DNA from: Acidimicrobiia bacterium
Lineage (GTDB): Bacteria; Actinomycetota; Acidimicrobiia; Acidimicrobiales; Acidimicrobilacustridaceae
Assembly (NCBI GenBank): GCA_016462055.1
Contig: JAEMTX010000095.1
Span: 1-7,266 of the forward strand
DNA: 7,266 nt
Direction of reading: 5' to 3'
Under the pieces are notes generated by a model. It was not told where the DNA came from, did no database searches, and saw nothing but the letters and a program-made list of their open reading frames with translations. A program made the position numbers and the translations under genes. Below are positions 1-5,640 of this stretch, one piece after another; position 1 is the first letter of the stretch, and each line of letters starts with the position of its first letter.

Positions 1-211
1 TCGCATCGCCGCCGAAGGTTCTGCCGATGGCGTATTGGTGTGTGCCCAAGGTTTCACGGCCGATCATCTCGAAGTTCTCTACGACCTCGATATCGAAGCA
101 GCGAAGGTCGCGGAAGAACTCGGTCTTGCCTTTGGTCGCACGCGCTCGCTTAATGCCGACGAAGTTGTCATGAACGCTCTGGCTGATTTCGTGGTTACGC
201 AGATTCAATGA
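1..211 (+). CDS. cpfC: Ferrochelatase (coproporphyrin ferrochelatase type), C-terminal part
   Basis: Only the last 69 codons are inside the window; the reading frame starts at base 2 and ends with TGA at 209-211. The segment contains GFTADHLEVLYDLDIEAA, which matches the conserved C-terminal block of HemH/CpfC ferrochelatases. The Glu of DHLEVLYD corresponds to the active-site Glu (Glu264 in the Bacillus enzyme). The tail FGRTRSLNADEVVMNALADF is also typical of the family end. The enzyme inserts Fe2+ into a porphyrin in the cytoplasm. Because the next gene is a HemY/CgoX-type oxidase and the genome looks actinobacterial, the likely substrate is coproporphyrin III rather than protoporphyrin IX; this is inference from context. 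The gene is also called hemH. The stop overlaps the next start codon (ATGA), so translation is probably coupled. Confidence 0.9.
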   Translation, partial: RIAAEGSADGVLVCAQGFTADHLEVLYDLDIEAAKVAEELGLAFGRTRSLNADEVVMNALADFVVTQIQ

Positions 212-1617
212 GTGAACGTCGGCGTGTCGTTGTTGTAGGTGCGGGCATCACCGGCCTCACTGCGGCATTCACGCTTGCGACACAACGACCTGATCTCGAC
301 ATCGTTGTCCTTGAAGCCAGTGAACGCGTCGGCGGAAAAATTCTCACTACCTCGTTCGCCGGTCGTCCCGTCGATTGCGGCGCTGATGCGTTCCTCGCTC
401 GAGTGCCCGAAGCAATTGATCTCTGTCGCGAACTTGGACTCGACACGATCCTGACCTCACCCGCTCAGAAATCCGCCTTCGTATGGGTCAACGGCGGTCT
501 TCATCGTCTGCCCGCCGGACTCGTCCTCGGCGTACCCACCGATCTCGACGCACTCGCGGCGTCAGGAATTGTCAGTGCCGATGGAATTGTGCGCGCCGCT
601 CAAGATCTCACCCGCACAGAATGGATCGATAGCGCGAACGGTGCCGATCCCAACGGCGACGACGATCAATCGGTCGGCCAACTCATTCGCGCTCGTCTCG
701 GCGATGAAGTGCATGAAAAGTTGGTGTCGCCTCTTCTCTCTGGCGTGAACGCCGGCGATGCCGATCACCTCAGCCTTGCTGCCGGAGCCGCACAGATTGC
801 AGTTGCCGCCCGCCGTTCACCAAGTCTCATCACCGCGTTGCGAGACCAACTCGCTTCTGCAAAAACTGATCCGGAACTCCCGGTGTTCCGCGGCATACCG
901 GTTGGTACGCAAACGCTCACCGACTTACTTCTTGCTCGAATCACACAAATTGATATTCCGGTGCATCTTTCGTGTCCGGTTTCAGCAATCACACGCGACG
1001 GAAGCGGTTGGACTCTGGCCACGCCACTTGGAGCGATTGCCGCCGAAGAAATCATTCTTGCGACACCCGCACGACCCACCGCTCGACTTCTCGAATCACT
1101 CGCTCCCCAACCGGCCGCCGACCTTGCGAACCTTGACTACGCATCAGCGGCAATGGTCACCCTCGCCGTATCGAAGAACTCACTTGGGGTTCCCCTCGAT
1201 GCCAGCGGATTCCTCGTCGCCCAGACCGACCCACTGCCCACCCTCACCGCATGCTCTTGGGCCTCGGCCAAGTGGTCGCACCTCGACGATCCCGAGGTCG
1301 CGATATTGCGAGTGTCGGCGGGCAAGTTCGGCGACACACACGCCCTCGACCTCGATGACTCCTCGCTCGTTGACGCGCTCTCCCTCGATCTCGCCACCAC
1401 GATGGGTATCGAAACTCCGCCGATCGAATGGCGCGTCACCCGCTGGATCCACGCACTCCCGCAGTACCGAACAGGCCATCCCGCTCGTGTTGCGGCCTGG
1501 CGAGAAGACGTGAGCGCCGAAGCGCCAGGCATCCATTTGGCCGGAGCGGCCTATGACGGACTGGGCCTGCCCGCATGCATCAGACAGGGTCGCCAGGCCG
1601 CTGCCGCCATCGTCTGA
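208..1617 (+). CDS. cgoX: Coproporphyrinogen III oxidase / protoporphyrinogen oxidase, FAD-dependent (HemY/CgoX family)
   Basis: This 469-residue protein, about the usual family length, is a flavoprotein that oxidises a porphyrinogen to its porphyrin with O2; in Gram-positives the substrate is usually coproporphyrinogen III. Residues 7-17 (VVVVGAGITGL) form the FAD-binding GxGxxG fold and LEASERVGGKI (35-45) is the second dinucleotide-binding element with its ribose-contacting Glu36. PLLSGVNAGDADHLSL (175-190) matches the family signature PLLSGIYAGD..LSL. The C-terminal HLAGAAYDGLGLPACIRQGR (443-462) is the conserved FAD-contacting end. There is no signal peptide, consistent with a cytosolic or peripheral enzyme. 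The ATG at 208 overlaps the ferrochelatase stop and leads straight into the FAD motif, which supports this start. Together with the upstream gene it forms the last steps of the coproporphyrin-dependent haem pathway, whose final decarboxylase (ChdC) is not seen here. Confidence 0.93.
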   Translation: MSERRRVVVVGAGITGLTAAFTLATQRPDLDIVVLEASERVGGKILTTSFAGRPVDCGADAFLARVPEAIDLCRELGLDTILTSPAQKSAFVWVNGGLHRLPAGLVLGVPTDLDALAASGIVSADGIVRAAQDLTRTEWIDSANGADPNGDDDQSVGQLIRARLGDEVHEKLVSPLLSGVNAGDADHLSLAAGAAQIAVAARRSPSLITALRDQLASAKTDPELPVFRGIPVGTQTLTDLLLARITQIDIPVHLSCPVSAITRDGSGWTLATPLGAIAAEEIILATPARPTARLLESLAPQPAADLANLDYASAAMVTLAVSKNSLGVPLDASGFLVAQTDPLPTLTACSWASAKWSHLDDPEVAILRVSAGKFGDTHALDLDDSSLVDALSLDLATTMGIETPPIEWRVTRWIHALPQYRTGHPARVAAWREDVSAEAPGIHLAGAAYDGLGLPACIRQGRQAAAAIV

Positions 1618-1644
1618 GTACCCGGAGAGCAGGACGCAATCTCA

Positions 1645-1683
1645 GATTTTCGGGACCTCAGAACCTCGAATGAGGTCGAAATC
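1645..1683 (+). other. Imperfect hairpin downstream of cgoX
   Basis: GACCTCA at 1654-1660 is the exact reverse complement of TGAGGTC at 1671-1677, separated by a 10-base loop. The stem can be extended outward after a two-base bulge (1652-1653) by CTTT-type pairing of 1648-1651 with 1678-1681, and after one more bulge by two pairs to 1645/1683. It begins 28 bases after the cgoX stop. There is no following T-run, so it is not a classical intrinsic terminator. It could be a 3'-end structure protecting the haem-operon mRNA or part of a factor-dependent terminator. Pairing is seen in the sequence; function is inferred. Confidence 0.45.
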
Positions 1684-1691
1684 AGCGGGAC

Positions 1692-1718
1692 TGTGACAGA
1701 AAATGTCACCCCTATTTT
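1692..1718 (+). promoter_or_regulatory. Possible promoter/operator for the NlpC/P60 gene
   Basis: GTGACA (1693-1698), five bases, then TGTCAC (1704-1709) make a perfect six-base dyad. Just after it lies TATTTT (1713-1718), a 4/6 match to a -10 box, with no clear -35 hexamer. If this is the promoter, the dyad lies between the -35 and -10 regions, where a bound regulator would control it, and the leader would be roughly 75 bases. The half-site TGTYAC recurs downstream at 1748-1753 and, inverted, at 1793-1798. The spacing (5 bases between 6-base arms) does not fit the CRP/GlxR consensus TGTGA-N6-TCACA. The dyad is certain, the promoter is weak. Confidence 0.35.
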
Positions 1719-1747
1719 CCCTGTTCAGAGCGTTTTCACCAAGAAAA

Positions 1748-1798
1748 TGTTACGCCTGCGTTGCGGGACTGCGATGAAACCGCAACACTTTCGTAACA
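1748..1798 (+). promoter_or_regulatory. Two-tier hairpin abutting the NlpC/P60 start codon
   Basis: TGTTACG (1748-1754) is the exact reverse complement of CGTAACA (1792-1798), and nested inside it GTTGCGG (1760-1766) is the exact reverse complement of CCGCAAC (1780-1786). The two 7-bp stems are separated by a symmetric 5 x 5 internal loop (1755-1759 and 1787-1791) and capped by a 13-base loop (1767-1779). The outer stem ends on the base before the ATG at 1799, and there is no Shine-Dalgarno sequence between. In RNA this could gate initiation; in DNA it could be two nested operators. No known riboswitch family was recognised. Confidence 0.5.
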
Positions 1799-2404
1799 AT
1801 GAGTAGCAACCCCTTAGGCCGGATCCGCCTCGTTCTCGCCGTCACCGTCGTCCCCGTGTTGGCCGTTGCCCTGCTGGCGCTCGGGCTGTGGGTTGCCCCG
1901 AGTTCCTCCTCGGCCCTCCCCGCTCTAACCGCGGTTACGGGTGCACCGATGCTTGCCCCCGCTGCCGCATCGACCCTTGTCGCCACCGATCCCATTCCCG
2001 AAAGTGGCGCACAACTCACCGCTGCCGCTTGGCGCATGGCTATAGGTCAGGCCGTGGTCGACGCGGGCGCAACCAAACTTGGCACTCCCTATGTGTATTC
2101 GGCCACCGGCCCCTACGCATTCGACTGTTCAGGCTTCACTCAATGGGTCTGGGCCCAGCTCGGCGTTGAACTCCCCCACAACTCTGGCGCCCAATGGGCA
2201 GCCGTCGAACGCATTTCGCTCGACCAGCTCGAACCCGGCGACCTCACCTTCGATTGGGGCTTTGGCGGCGGGCAACCCGACCATGTAGGTCTCTATGTCG
2301 GTGACGGCATGATGATTCACTCACCGAACAGCTCAAGTGTGGTGCGCTATGACTCCATCTATTGGTGGACAGGCGCAACAACTGCAGCTGGAAGGGTTCG
2401 ATGA
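1799..2404 (+). CDS. NlpC/P60 family peptidoglycan endopeptidase, membrane-anchored or secreted
   Basis: The 201-residue product starts with a short basic stretch (GRIR, 7-10) and a hydrophobic segment at about residues 11-34, a signal peptide or anchor. An Ala/Pro/Ser-rich linker follows to about residue 70, and then an NlpC/P60 domain runs from about 80 to the end. The catalytic Cys is Cys110 in YAFDCSGFTQWVW, the catalytic His is His162 in PDHVGLYVGDG and the third residue is His174 in MMIHSPNSS. LEPGDLTF (144-151) is the usual strand before the His. Such enzymes cleave D-Glu-diaminopimelate bonds in cell-wall stem peptides and act outside the membrane. The ATG at 1799 has no visible Shine-Dalgarno sequence and lies right after the two-tier hairpin. 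The stop overlaps the start of the next gene. No substrate-binding repeats (LysM, SH3) are present, so targeting probably relies on the N-terminus or on partners. Confidence 0.9.
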   Translation: MSSNPLGRIRLVLAVTVVPVLAVALLALGLWVAPSSSSALPALTAVTGAPMLAPAAASTLVATDPIPESGAQLTAAAWRMAIGQAVVDAGATKLGTPYVYSATGPYAFDCSGFTQWVWAQLGVELPHNSGAQWAAVERISLDQLEPGDLTFDWGFGGGQPDHVGLYVGDGMMIHSPNSSSVVRYDSIYWWTGATTAAGRVR

Positions 2405-3063
2405 CCAACACATTGCGCAGCATTCGCCGAGGGCCCTCAACGCCTGAACGACTGCTCGTACTCATTCCTGGTTATGGCGATAGGCCCGAACCATTTCTTG
2501 AACGCGCCGCATCGTTCGATCCGAACGAGCAGTGGCTGACCGTTGTTGTCGAACCACAGATACCTAGCGATCGCGGTCCCTACTGGTACAACGTCGACGA
2601 GAACGGCCCTGATCTTGTTGCTCTTGCATCGGCGCTTCGTGCGATTGATGCGTTGTGCACATCGATACTCACCGAAATCGGTCTGAGCGAAGACGCACTC
2701 GTCATCGCTGGCTTCTCGCAGGGTGGCGCTCTTGCACTTGCCCACCTCGTCGATCCCACTTCAACTGTGACTCCGCGCGCTGTTGCCGCTCTTGCGTCCT
2801 ACCTTCCGAGTCGCGACGAAGGGCTCATTGACCTTTCGCGCGCGTCACAACGACTCGTACTTTTTGCTCATGGCAAAAACGACGAACTCATTGAACCGAT
2901 CCGTGGTCGTTCCGCATCGAAGGCCTTTCATCGCGCTGATGCACTCGTCAGTTGGGTCGAGGTAGACGGTGGACATCGCTTCGATACGCCCCTTATCGAT
3001 GAATTAGCGGCTTGGCTCAGTGCGCTTTCTCTGGGTGACGAACCCCACGCTCCCCCGATCTGA
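2401..3063 (+). CDS. Alpha/beta hydrolase, phospholipase/carboxylesterase family
   Basis: The 220-residue protein resembles the YpfH/PF02230 carboxylesterase group. Near the start LLVLIPGYGDRPEPF (residues 18-32) supplies the first strand and oxyanion-hole region. The nucleophile elbow is GFSQGG with Ser106, followed by the likely acid Asp161 in HGKNDELIEP and His192 in VDGGHRFDTP, so the catalytic triad is complete. No signal peptide is visible; it is probably cytosolic, acting on a small ester or lipid substrate that cannot be predicted. I chose the ATG at 2401 because it overlaps the preceding TGA (ATGA) and has a purine-rich Shine-Dalgarno sequence, GGAAGGG, at 2390-2396; an in-frame upstream start at 2362 would extend 13 codons into the NlpC/P60 gene. 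Coupling suggests co-expression with the cell-wall hydrolase, but a functional link is unproven. Confidence 0.85.
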   Translation: MTNTLRSIRRGPSTPERLLVLIPGYGDRPEPFLERAASFDPNEQWLTVVVEPQIPSDRGPYWYNVDENGPDLVALASALRAIDALCTSILTEIGLSEDALVIAGFSQGGALALAHLVDPTSTVTPRAVAALASYLPSRDEGLIDLSRASQRLVLFAHGKNDELIEPIRGRSASKAFHRADALVSWVEVDGGHRFDTPLIDELAAWLSALSLGDEPHAPPI

Positions 3064-3118
3064 CCAACGCCCTGTGCGGCGGTAAGGATGAGGGCATCGC
3101 TACGAAAACGGACCGTCA

Positions 3119-3703
3119 ATGACCACCGATTCCCCCGCAGATATCCCAGCGCCACAGCACAAGCCGGACATCTACGCACGCATCATGCGCTTTGCTCCGC
3201 TCTACGTCATCGTCTTCTGTATCGGCATCTTGGTGCTTGTCGCCTTCATTCGACCGTTTACGTCCCCGGAGCCCACGCTGTTGTTTCGGTCTGAACTTGT
3301 TGGTGCAGCAAACGACCCCACCGGTGCGTATTTCCTCCTCCAAAACGCCGGCGGTTCTGACACCTTGCTTGGCGCTTCTACGCCTGCGGCCACTTCGGTG
3401 GTGCTGCAGATCATCGACCCCACCACAACCACGAGCACTCCTGAGTCCGCCGCGACAGGTGGGACCTACATGACGGTGGAGCGCATCGATATTCCTGGAT
3501 TCACCGATATGAAGTTCGTAGCCGGAGGGAATCAACTTCTTCTTCGCGGACTCATTTCCCCGCTGATCATCGGCCAGAAGATTCCGATCACTCTGCAATT
3601 CGACCGAGCCGGTGCCATCACCATTGAGGCAGAGGTCCAGCCCTATACGGTCATCGCCGACCGGATGCTGCCCCCCCGGCTGAAACTTCCCGCCGGCCAA
3701 TAG
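3119..3703 (+). CDS. Membrane-anchored PCuAC-like (copper chaperone family) protein with altered ligands
   Basis: This 194-residue protein has a short cytoplasmic N-terminus, one membrane segment (about 26-45, FAPLYVIVFCIGILVLVAFI) and an outward-facing beta-rich domain. Two stretches match the PCuAC family (PF04314): TGAYFLLQNAGGSDTLLGAS (68-87), like the family's AAYFTLKNTG..DRLVGAS, and GGNQLLLRGLISPLIIGQ (136-153) with ITLQFDRAGAITIEAEV after it, like GGYHLMLMGLKRPLKEGD...LTFEKAG. PCuAC proteins carry Cu(I) outside the membrane through H(M)x10Mx21HxM. Here the first His is Gln97 (VVLQII), the HxM is Gln139-Leu-Leu141, and only Met118 (TYMTVERI) fits a ligand position. An inserted Thr/Ser/Pro-rich loop (101-112) separates the halves. 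It is therefore a family member that probably does not bind copper in the standard way. It sits just upstream of the zinc-uptake unit but has its own spacing (55 bases from the previous gene). Confidence 0.75.
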   Translation: MTTDSPADIPAPQHKPDIYARIMRFAPLYVIVFCIGILVLVAFIRPFTSPEPTLLFRSELVGAANDPTGAYFLLQNAGGSDTLLGASTPAATSVVLQIIDPTTTTSTPESAATGGTYMTVERIDIPGFTDMKFVAGGNQLLLRGLISPLIIGQKIPITLQFDRAGAITIEAEVQPYTVIADRMLPPRLKLPAGQ

Positions 3704-3715
3704 GGCCTTTGAGTC

Positions 3716-3731
3716 AGGCAGGTTGCCTTTT
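3716..3731 (+). terminator. Weak terminator-like hairpin after the PCuAC-like gene
   Basis: AGGCA (3716-3720), a GGT loop and TGCCT (3724-3728) form a five-pair stem that runs into TTTT (3728-3731). The stem is short and the T-run is brief, so termination would be partial. It overlaps the -35 element of the following promoter, which makes the region compact. Confidence 0.3.
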
Positions 3732-3751
3732 CACCACCCGAACACCATAAT
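3723..3751 (+). promoter_or_regulatory. Sigma70-type promoter of the znu unit
   Basis: TTGCCT (3723-3728) matches the -35 consensus at four of six bases and CATAAT (3746-3751) matches the -10 at five of six, with an ideal 17-base spacer. Transcription would begin around 3758, giving a leader of about 25-30 bases before the GTG start. The -10 overlaps the Zur/Fur-like palindrome. Confidence 0.65.
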
Positions 3752-3767
3752 GAGAATGCTTCTCATT
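3749..3767 (+). promoter_or_regulatory. Zur/Fur-family operator upstream of znuA
   Basis: AATGAGAA-TGC-TTCTCATT is a perfect inverted repeat with eight-base arms around a three-base centre. Its core TGAGAATGCTTCTCA resembles actinobacterial Zur boxes of the form TGAAAATGATTTTCA (family knowledge). It covers the end of the -10 box and the expected transcription start, so a zinc-loaded repressor bound here would block RNA polymerase. The downstream gene is a zinc-type substrate-binding protein, which favours Zur over Fur; IdeR/DtxR boxes (TTAGGTTAGGCTAACCTAA-like) look different. Confidence 0.8.
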
Positions 3768-3784
3768 CCCATTTGGAGGTCTTC

Positions 3785-4747
3785 GTGGTGCAATCTGAGC
3801 AGATCCTGGGTCGTGGCCATCGCCACCGGTCCGGCGCGCTCCCCGTTCTCGCACTGACGCTTCTGGGTGCCCTGCTAGTGGCCGCGTGCGGCAGTGCGCC
3901 GTCGGCAAAAGCCAGCAACGGCAAGCCCACCGTCATCGCCACCACCTCGATCTTGGGCGATCTGGTGCAGCAGGTCGGCGGCAATGACGTCAACGTTGAG
4001 GTCCTTATCCCCCGTGGCGCCGACCCCCATGATTTCGAACCTTCCGCGTCACAAGCTGCGCGCCTCCGCGACGCAACGCTCATTGTCGCCAACGGACTCG
4101 GCCTTGAAGAGCGACTCGAAGGCACATTGCAAAGTGCGTCCAAAGACGGAGCAACGGTTTTCGAAGTGGGTCTACTGATAGAACCGCTGAACCGACCCGA
4201 TACCGACCAGCCCGATCCTCATTTCTGGCTTGATCCCGATCGCATGATTCGCGCTGCTTCGCTGGTTGCCGACGAGCTCGCTCGCGTCACAGGCCTCGAT
4301 CGATCAAGGCTCAATGCAAATCTGAAGACCTACACCGACACCGTTCAAGTTGCCACCGCATACGCGACGCTCACTCTGAACACGGTTCCCGAGACACAGC
4401 GTCTTCTCGTCACCAACCACGACGCTCTCGAATACTTCGCCAATCGCTTTGGCTACAAAGTGATTGGCACCATCATCCCGGGCGGTTCAACGCTTGCGGA
4501 ACCGAGTGCTTCGGATCTCCGTGAACTCGTTGTAACGATCCAGACCTCTGGCGTCACGGCTATCTTTAGCGAATCGACCAGTTCCTCAAAACTGGCTGAC
4601 ACTGTGGGCCGAGAAGTCGGCAAGAAGATCTCGATCGTCGAACTGTCAACCGACACGCTGGGCGAACTAGGCAGCCCCACCAGCACCTACCAAGGCCTCA
4701 TCACAACCACGGCTCGTCTCATCGCCGACGGCCTCAATGGTCGTTAG
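3785..4747 (+). CDS. znuA: Zinc ABC transporter substrate-binding lipoprotein (ZnuA-like, cluster A-I)
   Basis: The protein binds extracellular metal and delivers it to an ABC permease. Numbered from the GTG at 3785 (about 320 residues), it has a basic N-terminus (RGHRHR), a hydrophobic signal and the lipobox LVAAC with Cys35 as lipidation site. The mature protein has the expected ligands: His82 in ADPHDFEP, His146 in PDPHFWLDP, His212 in TNHDALEYFANRFGY and Asp290 in ELSTDTLGE. A His in the third position (NHDALEYF) is typical of zinc rather than manganese binders, which usually have Glu there. There is no His-rich loop. GGAGG (3775-3779) precedes two adjacent GTG codons at 3785 and 3788; either gives good spacing. 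A TTG at 3773 overlaps the Shine-Dalgarno sequence and was not used. Expression is probably repressed by zinc through the palindrome at 3749-3767. The permease follows after 43 bases. Confidence 0.9.
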   Translation: MVQSEQILGRGHRHRSGALPVLALTLLGALLVAACGSAPSAKASNGKPTVIATTSILGDLVQQVGGNDVNVEVLIPRGADPHDFEPSASQAARLRDATLIVANGLGLEERLEGTLQSASKDGATVFEVGLLIEPLNRPDTDQPDPHFWLDPDRMIRAASLVADELARVTGLDRSRLNANLKTYTDTVQVATAYATLTLNTVPETQRLLVTNHDALEYFANRFGYKVIGTIIPGGSTLAEPSASDLRELVVTIQTSGVTAIFSESTSSSKLADTVGREVGKKISIVELSTDTLGELGSPTSTYQGLITTTARLIADGLNGR

Positions 4748-4751
4748 AAAA

Positions 4752-4764
4752 CCGGCCTTGCCGG
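4752..4764 (+). other. Small hairpin in the znuA-permease gap
   Basis: CCGGC (4752-4756), CTT, GCCGG (4760-4764) form a GC-only five-pair stem five bases after the znuA stop, without a T-run. It could stabilise the znuA end of the message so that the binding protein is made in excess over the permease, a common need in ABC uptake operons. TAACCT at 4776-4781 could be a -10 for a leaderless permease transcript starting near the GTG at 4791, but no -35 is evident. Both ideas are inference. Confidence 0.3.
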
Positions 4765-4790
4765 AACGAACCCTCTAACCTCGAATCACT

Positions 4791-5636
4791 GTGGACTGGC
4801 TGACTGACCCCTTTCATTACGACTTCATCCTGCGAGCGTTGTTCGCCGGGTGTCTCGCCGCGGTCACATGCTCACTCATCGGCACGTGGGTCGTCATTCG
4901 GGGAATGTCATTCATGGGCGATGCACTCGCCCACGGAGTGCTGCCAGGTATCGCCGTGGCCTTCATCATCGGCATCGACATCGCCATAGGTGCATTTGTT
5001 TCCGCGATCATCATGGTGATCGGCATCAATCTCGTGAATCGAGCATCGAAACTTTCCACCGACACTGGCATCGGTCTGCTGTTTGTCGGCATGCTCGCAC
5101 TTGGCGTTGTGATCATTTCTCGAACACGTTCGTTTTCCGGAGATCTCACCTCTTTCCTTTTTGGTTCTGTTCTTGGCGTGAAGGACTCCGATATTTTGCT
5201 GCAGTCCGTCGCTGCGGTACTCACACTTCTCGCCGTCATCGTTTTCCACCGAATGTTTCTCGCGCTCTCGTTTAACTCCGACAAAGCAGCAACGTTGGGG
5301 ATGCGTCCGCGTCTTGCTCACATCGCAATGCTCACGCTGATCGCCGTCGCCATCGTGGCCTCATTTCGCACAGTCGGGACACTGCTTGTCTTTGGTTTAC
5401 TCATTGCGCCACCGGCGACTGCTGCGCTTCTCGTTCGCCGAGTTCCAGCGATGATGGCAACCGCGTGCGCCATCGGAGTGTCGTCGATCTTCATTGGGCT
5501 GATCATCACGTATCACTTCGATACAGCAGCCGGCGCAACGATGGCCGGCACAGCCGTTGCCATTTTCTTTATCGTGCTTGCCGGACGCGAGTTATTCAGC
5601 CGTATTGGTCGAACCGCTCAACCCGCGCACGCGTAG
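4791..5636 (+). CDS. znuB: Metal ABC transporter permease, ABC-3 family (ZnuB-like)
   Basis: The 281-residue protein is an integral inner-membrane permease with about eight hydrophobic segments (roughly 12-36, 49-80, 92-110, 135-158, 176-192, 195-215, 220-240 and 247-265). Family motifs are RGMSFMGDALAHGVLPGIA (37-55), matching the MSLMGDALSHAVLPG block of ABC-3 permeases, TGIGLLFVGMLALGVVIIS (92-110) and GTLLVFGLLIAPPATAALL (196-214). It should form the zinc channel fed by ZnuA and driven by a cytosolic ATPase. The GTG start at 4791 lacks a clear Shine-Dalgarno sequence; no upstream in-frame start is better placed. No ATPase gene lies before or after it, so the motor must be encoded elsewhere or has been lost. 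Zinc as substrate rests on the ZnuA-like neighbour and the Zur-like operator. It ends four bases before the Lnt-like gene. Confidence 0.92.
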   Translation: MDWLTDPFHYDFILRALFAGCLAAVTCSLIGTWVVIRGMSFMGDALAHGVLPGIAVAFIIGIDIAIGAFVSAIIMVIGINLVNRASKLSTDTGIGLLFVGMLALGVVIISRTRSFSGDLTSFLFGSVLGVKDSDILLQSVAAVLTLLAVIVFHRMFLALSFNSDKAATLGMRPRLAHIAMLTLIAVAIVASFRTVGTLLVFGLLIAPPATAALLVRRVPAMMATACAIGVSSIFIGLIITYHFDTAAGATMAGTAVAIFFIVLAGRELFSRIGRTAQPAHA

Positions 5637-5640
5637 GCGC

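Noticed and set aside
758..1513. 251-codon + strand open frame inside cgoX
   Set aside because: It is out of frame with a well-conserved gene and its Ser/Pro/Arg-rich translation matches no family known to me.
1692..1709. CRP/GlxR site
   Set aside because: The arms resemble TGTGA/TCAC but the spacing between them is wrong for TGTGA-N6-TCACA.
1618..1798. c-di-AMP (ydaO-type) riboswitch before the NlpC/P60 gene
   Set aside because: Such riboswitches occur before actinobacterial NlpC/P60 and rpf genes, but I cannot find their conserved purine-rich blocks here; the region contains only simple dyads.
2362..2400. Upstream start for the alpha/beta-hydrolase
   Set aside because: It would overlap the NlpC/P60 gene by 43 bases, and the ATG at 2401 has both a Shine-Dalgarno sequence and the typical ATGA overlap.
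3671..3677. Run of seven C near the end of the PCuAC-like gene as a phase-variation site
   Set aside because: The run is short and only the last few residues follow it, so slippage would change little; it is noted only as a possible sequencing-error spot.
3116..3700. Long open frame on the minus strand opposite the PCuAC-like gene
   Set aside because: It mirrors the + strand gene codon for codon, has low-complexity composition and no recognisable domain; it is a shadow of high-GC coding.
3749..3767. IdeR/DtxR iron box
   Set aside because: The palindrome lacks the TTAGGTTAGGCTAACCTAA-like pattern, and the downstream binding protein looks zinc-specific.
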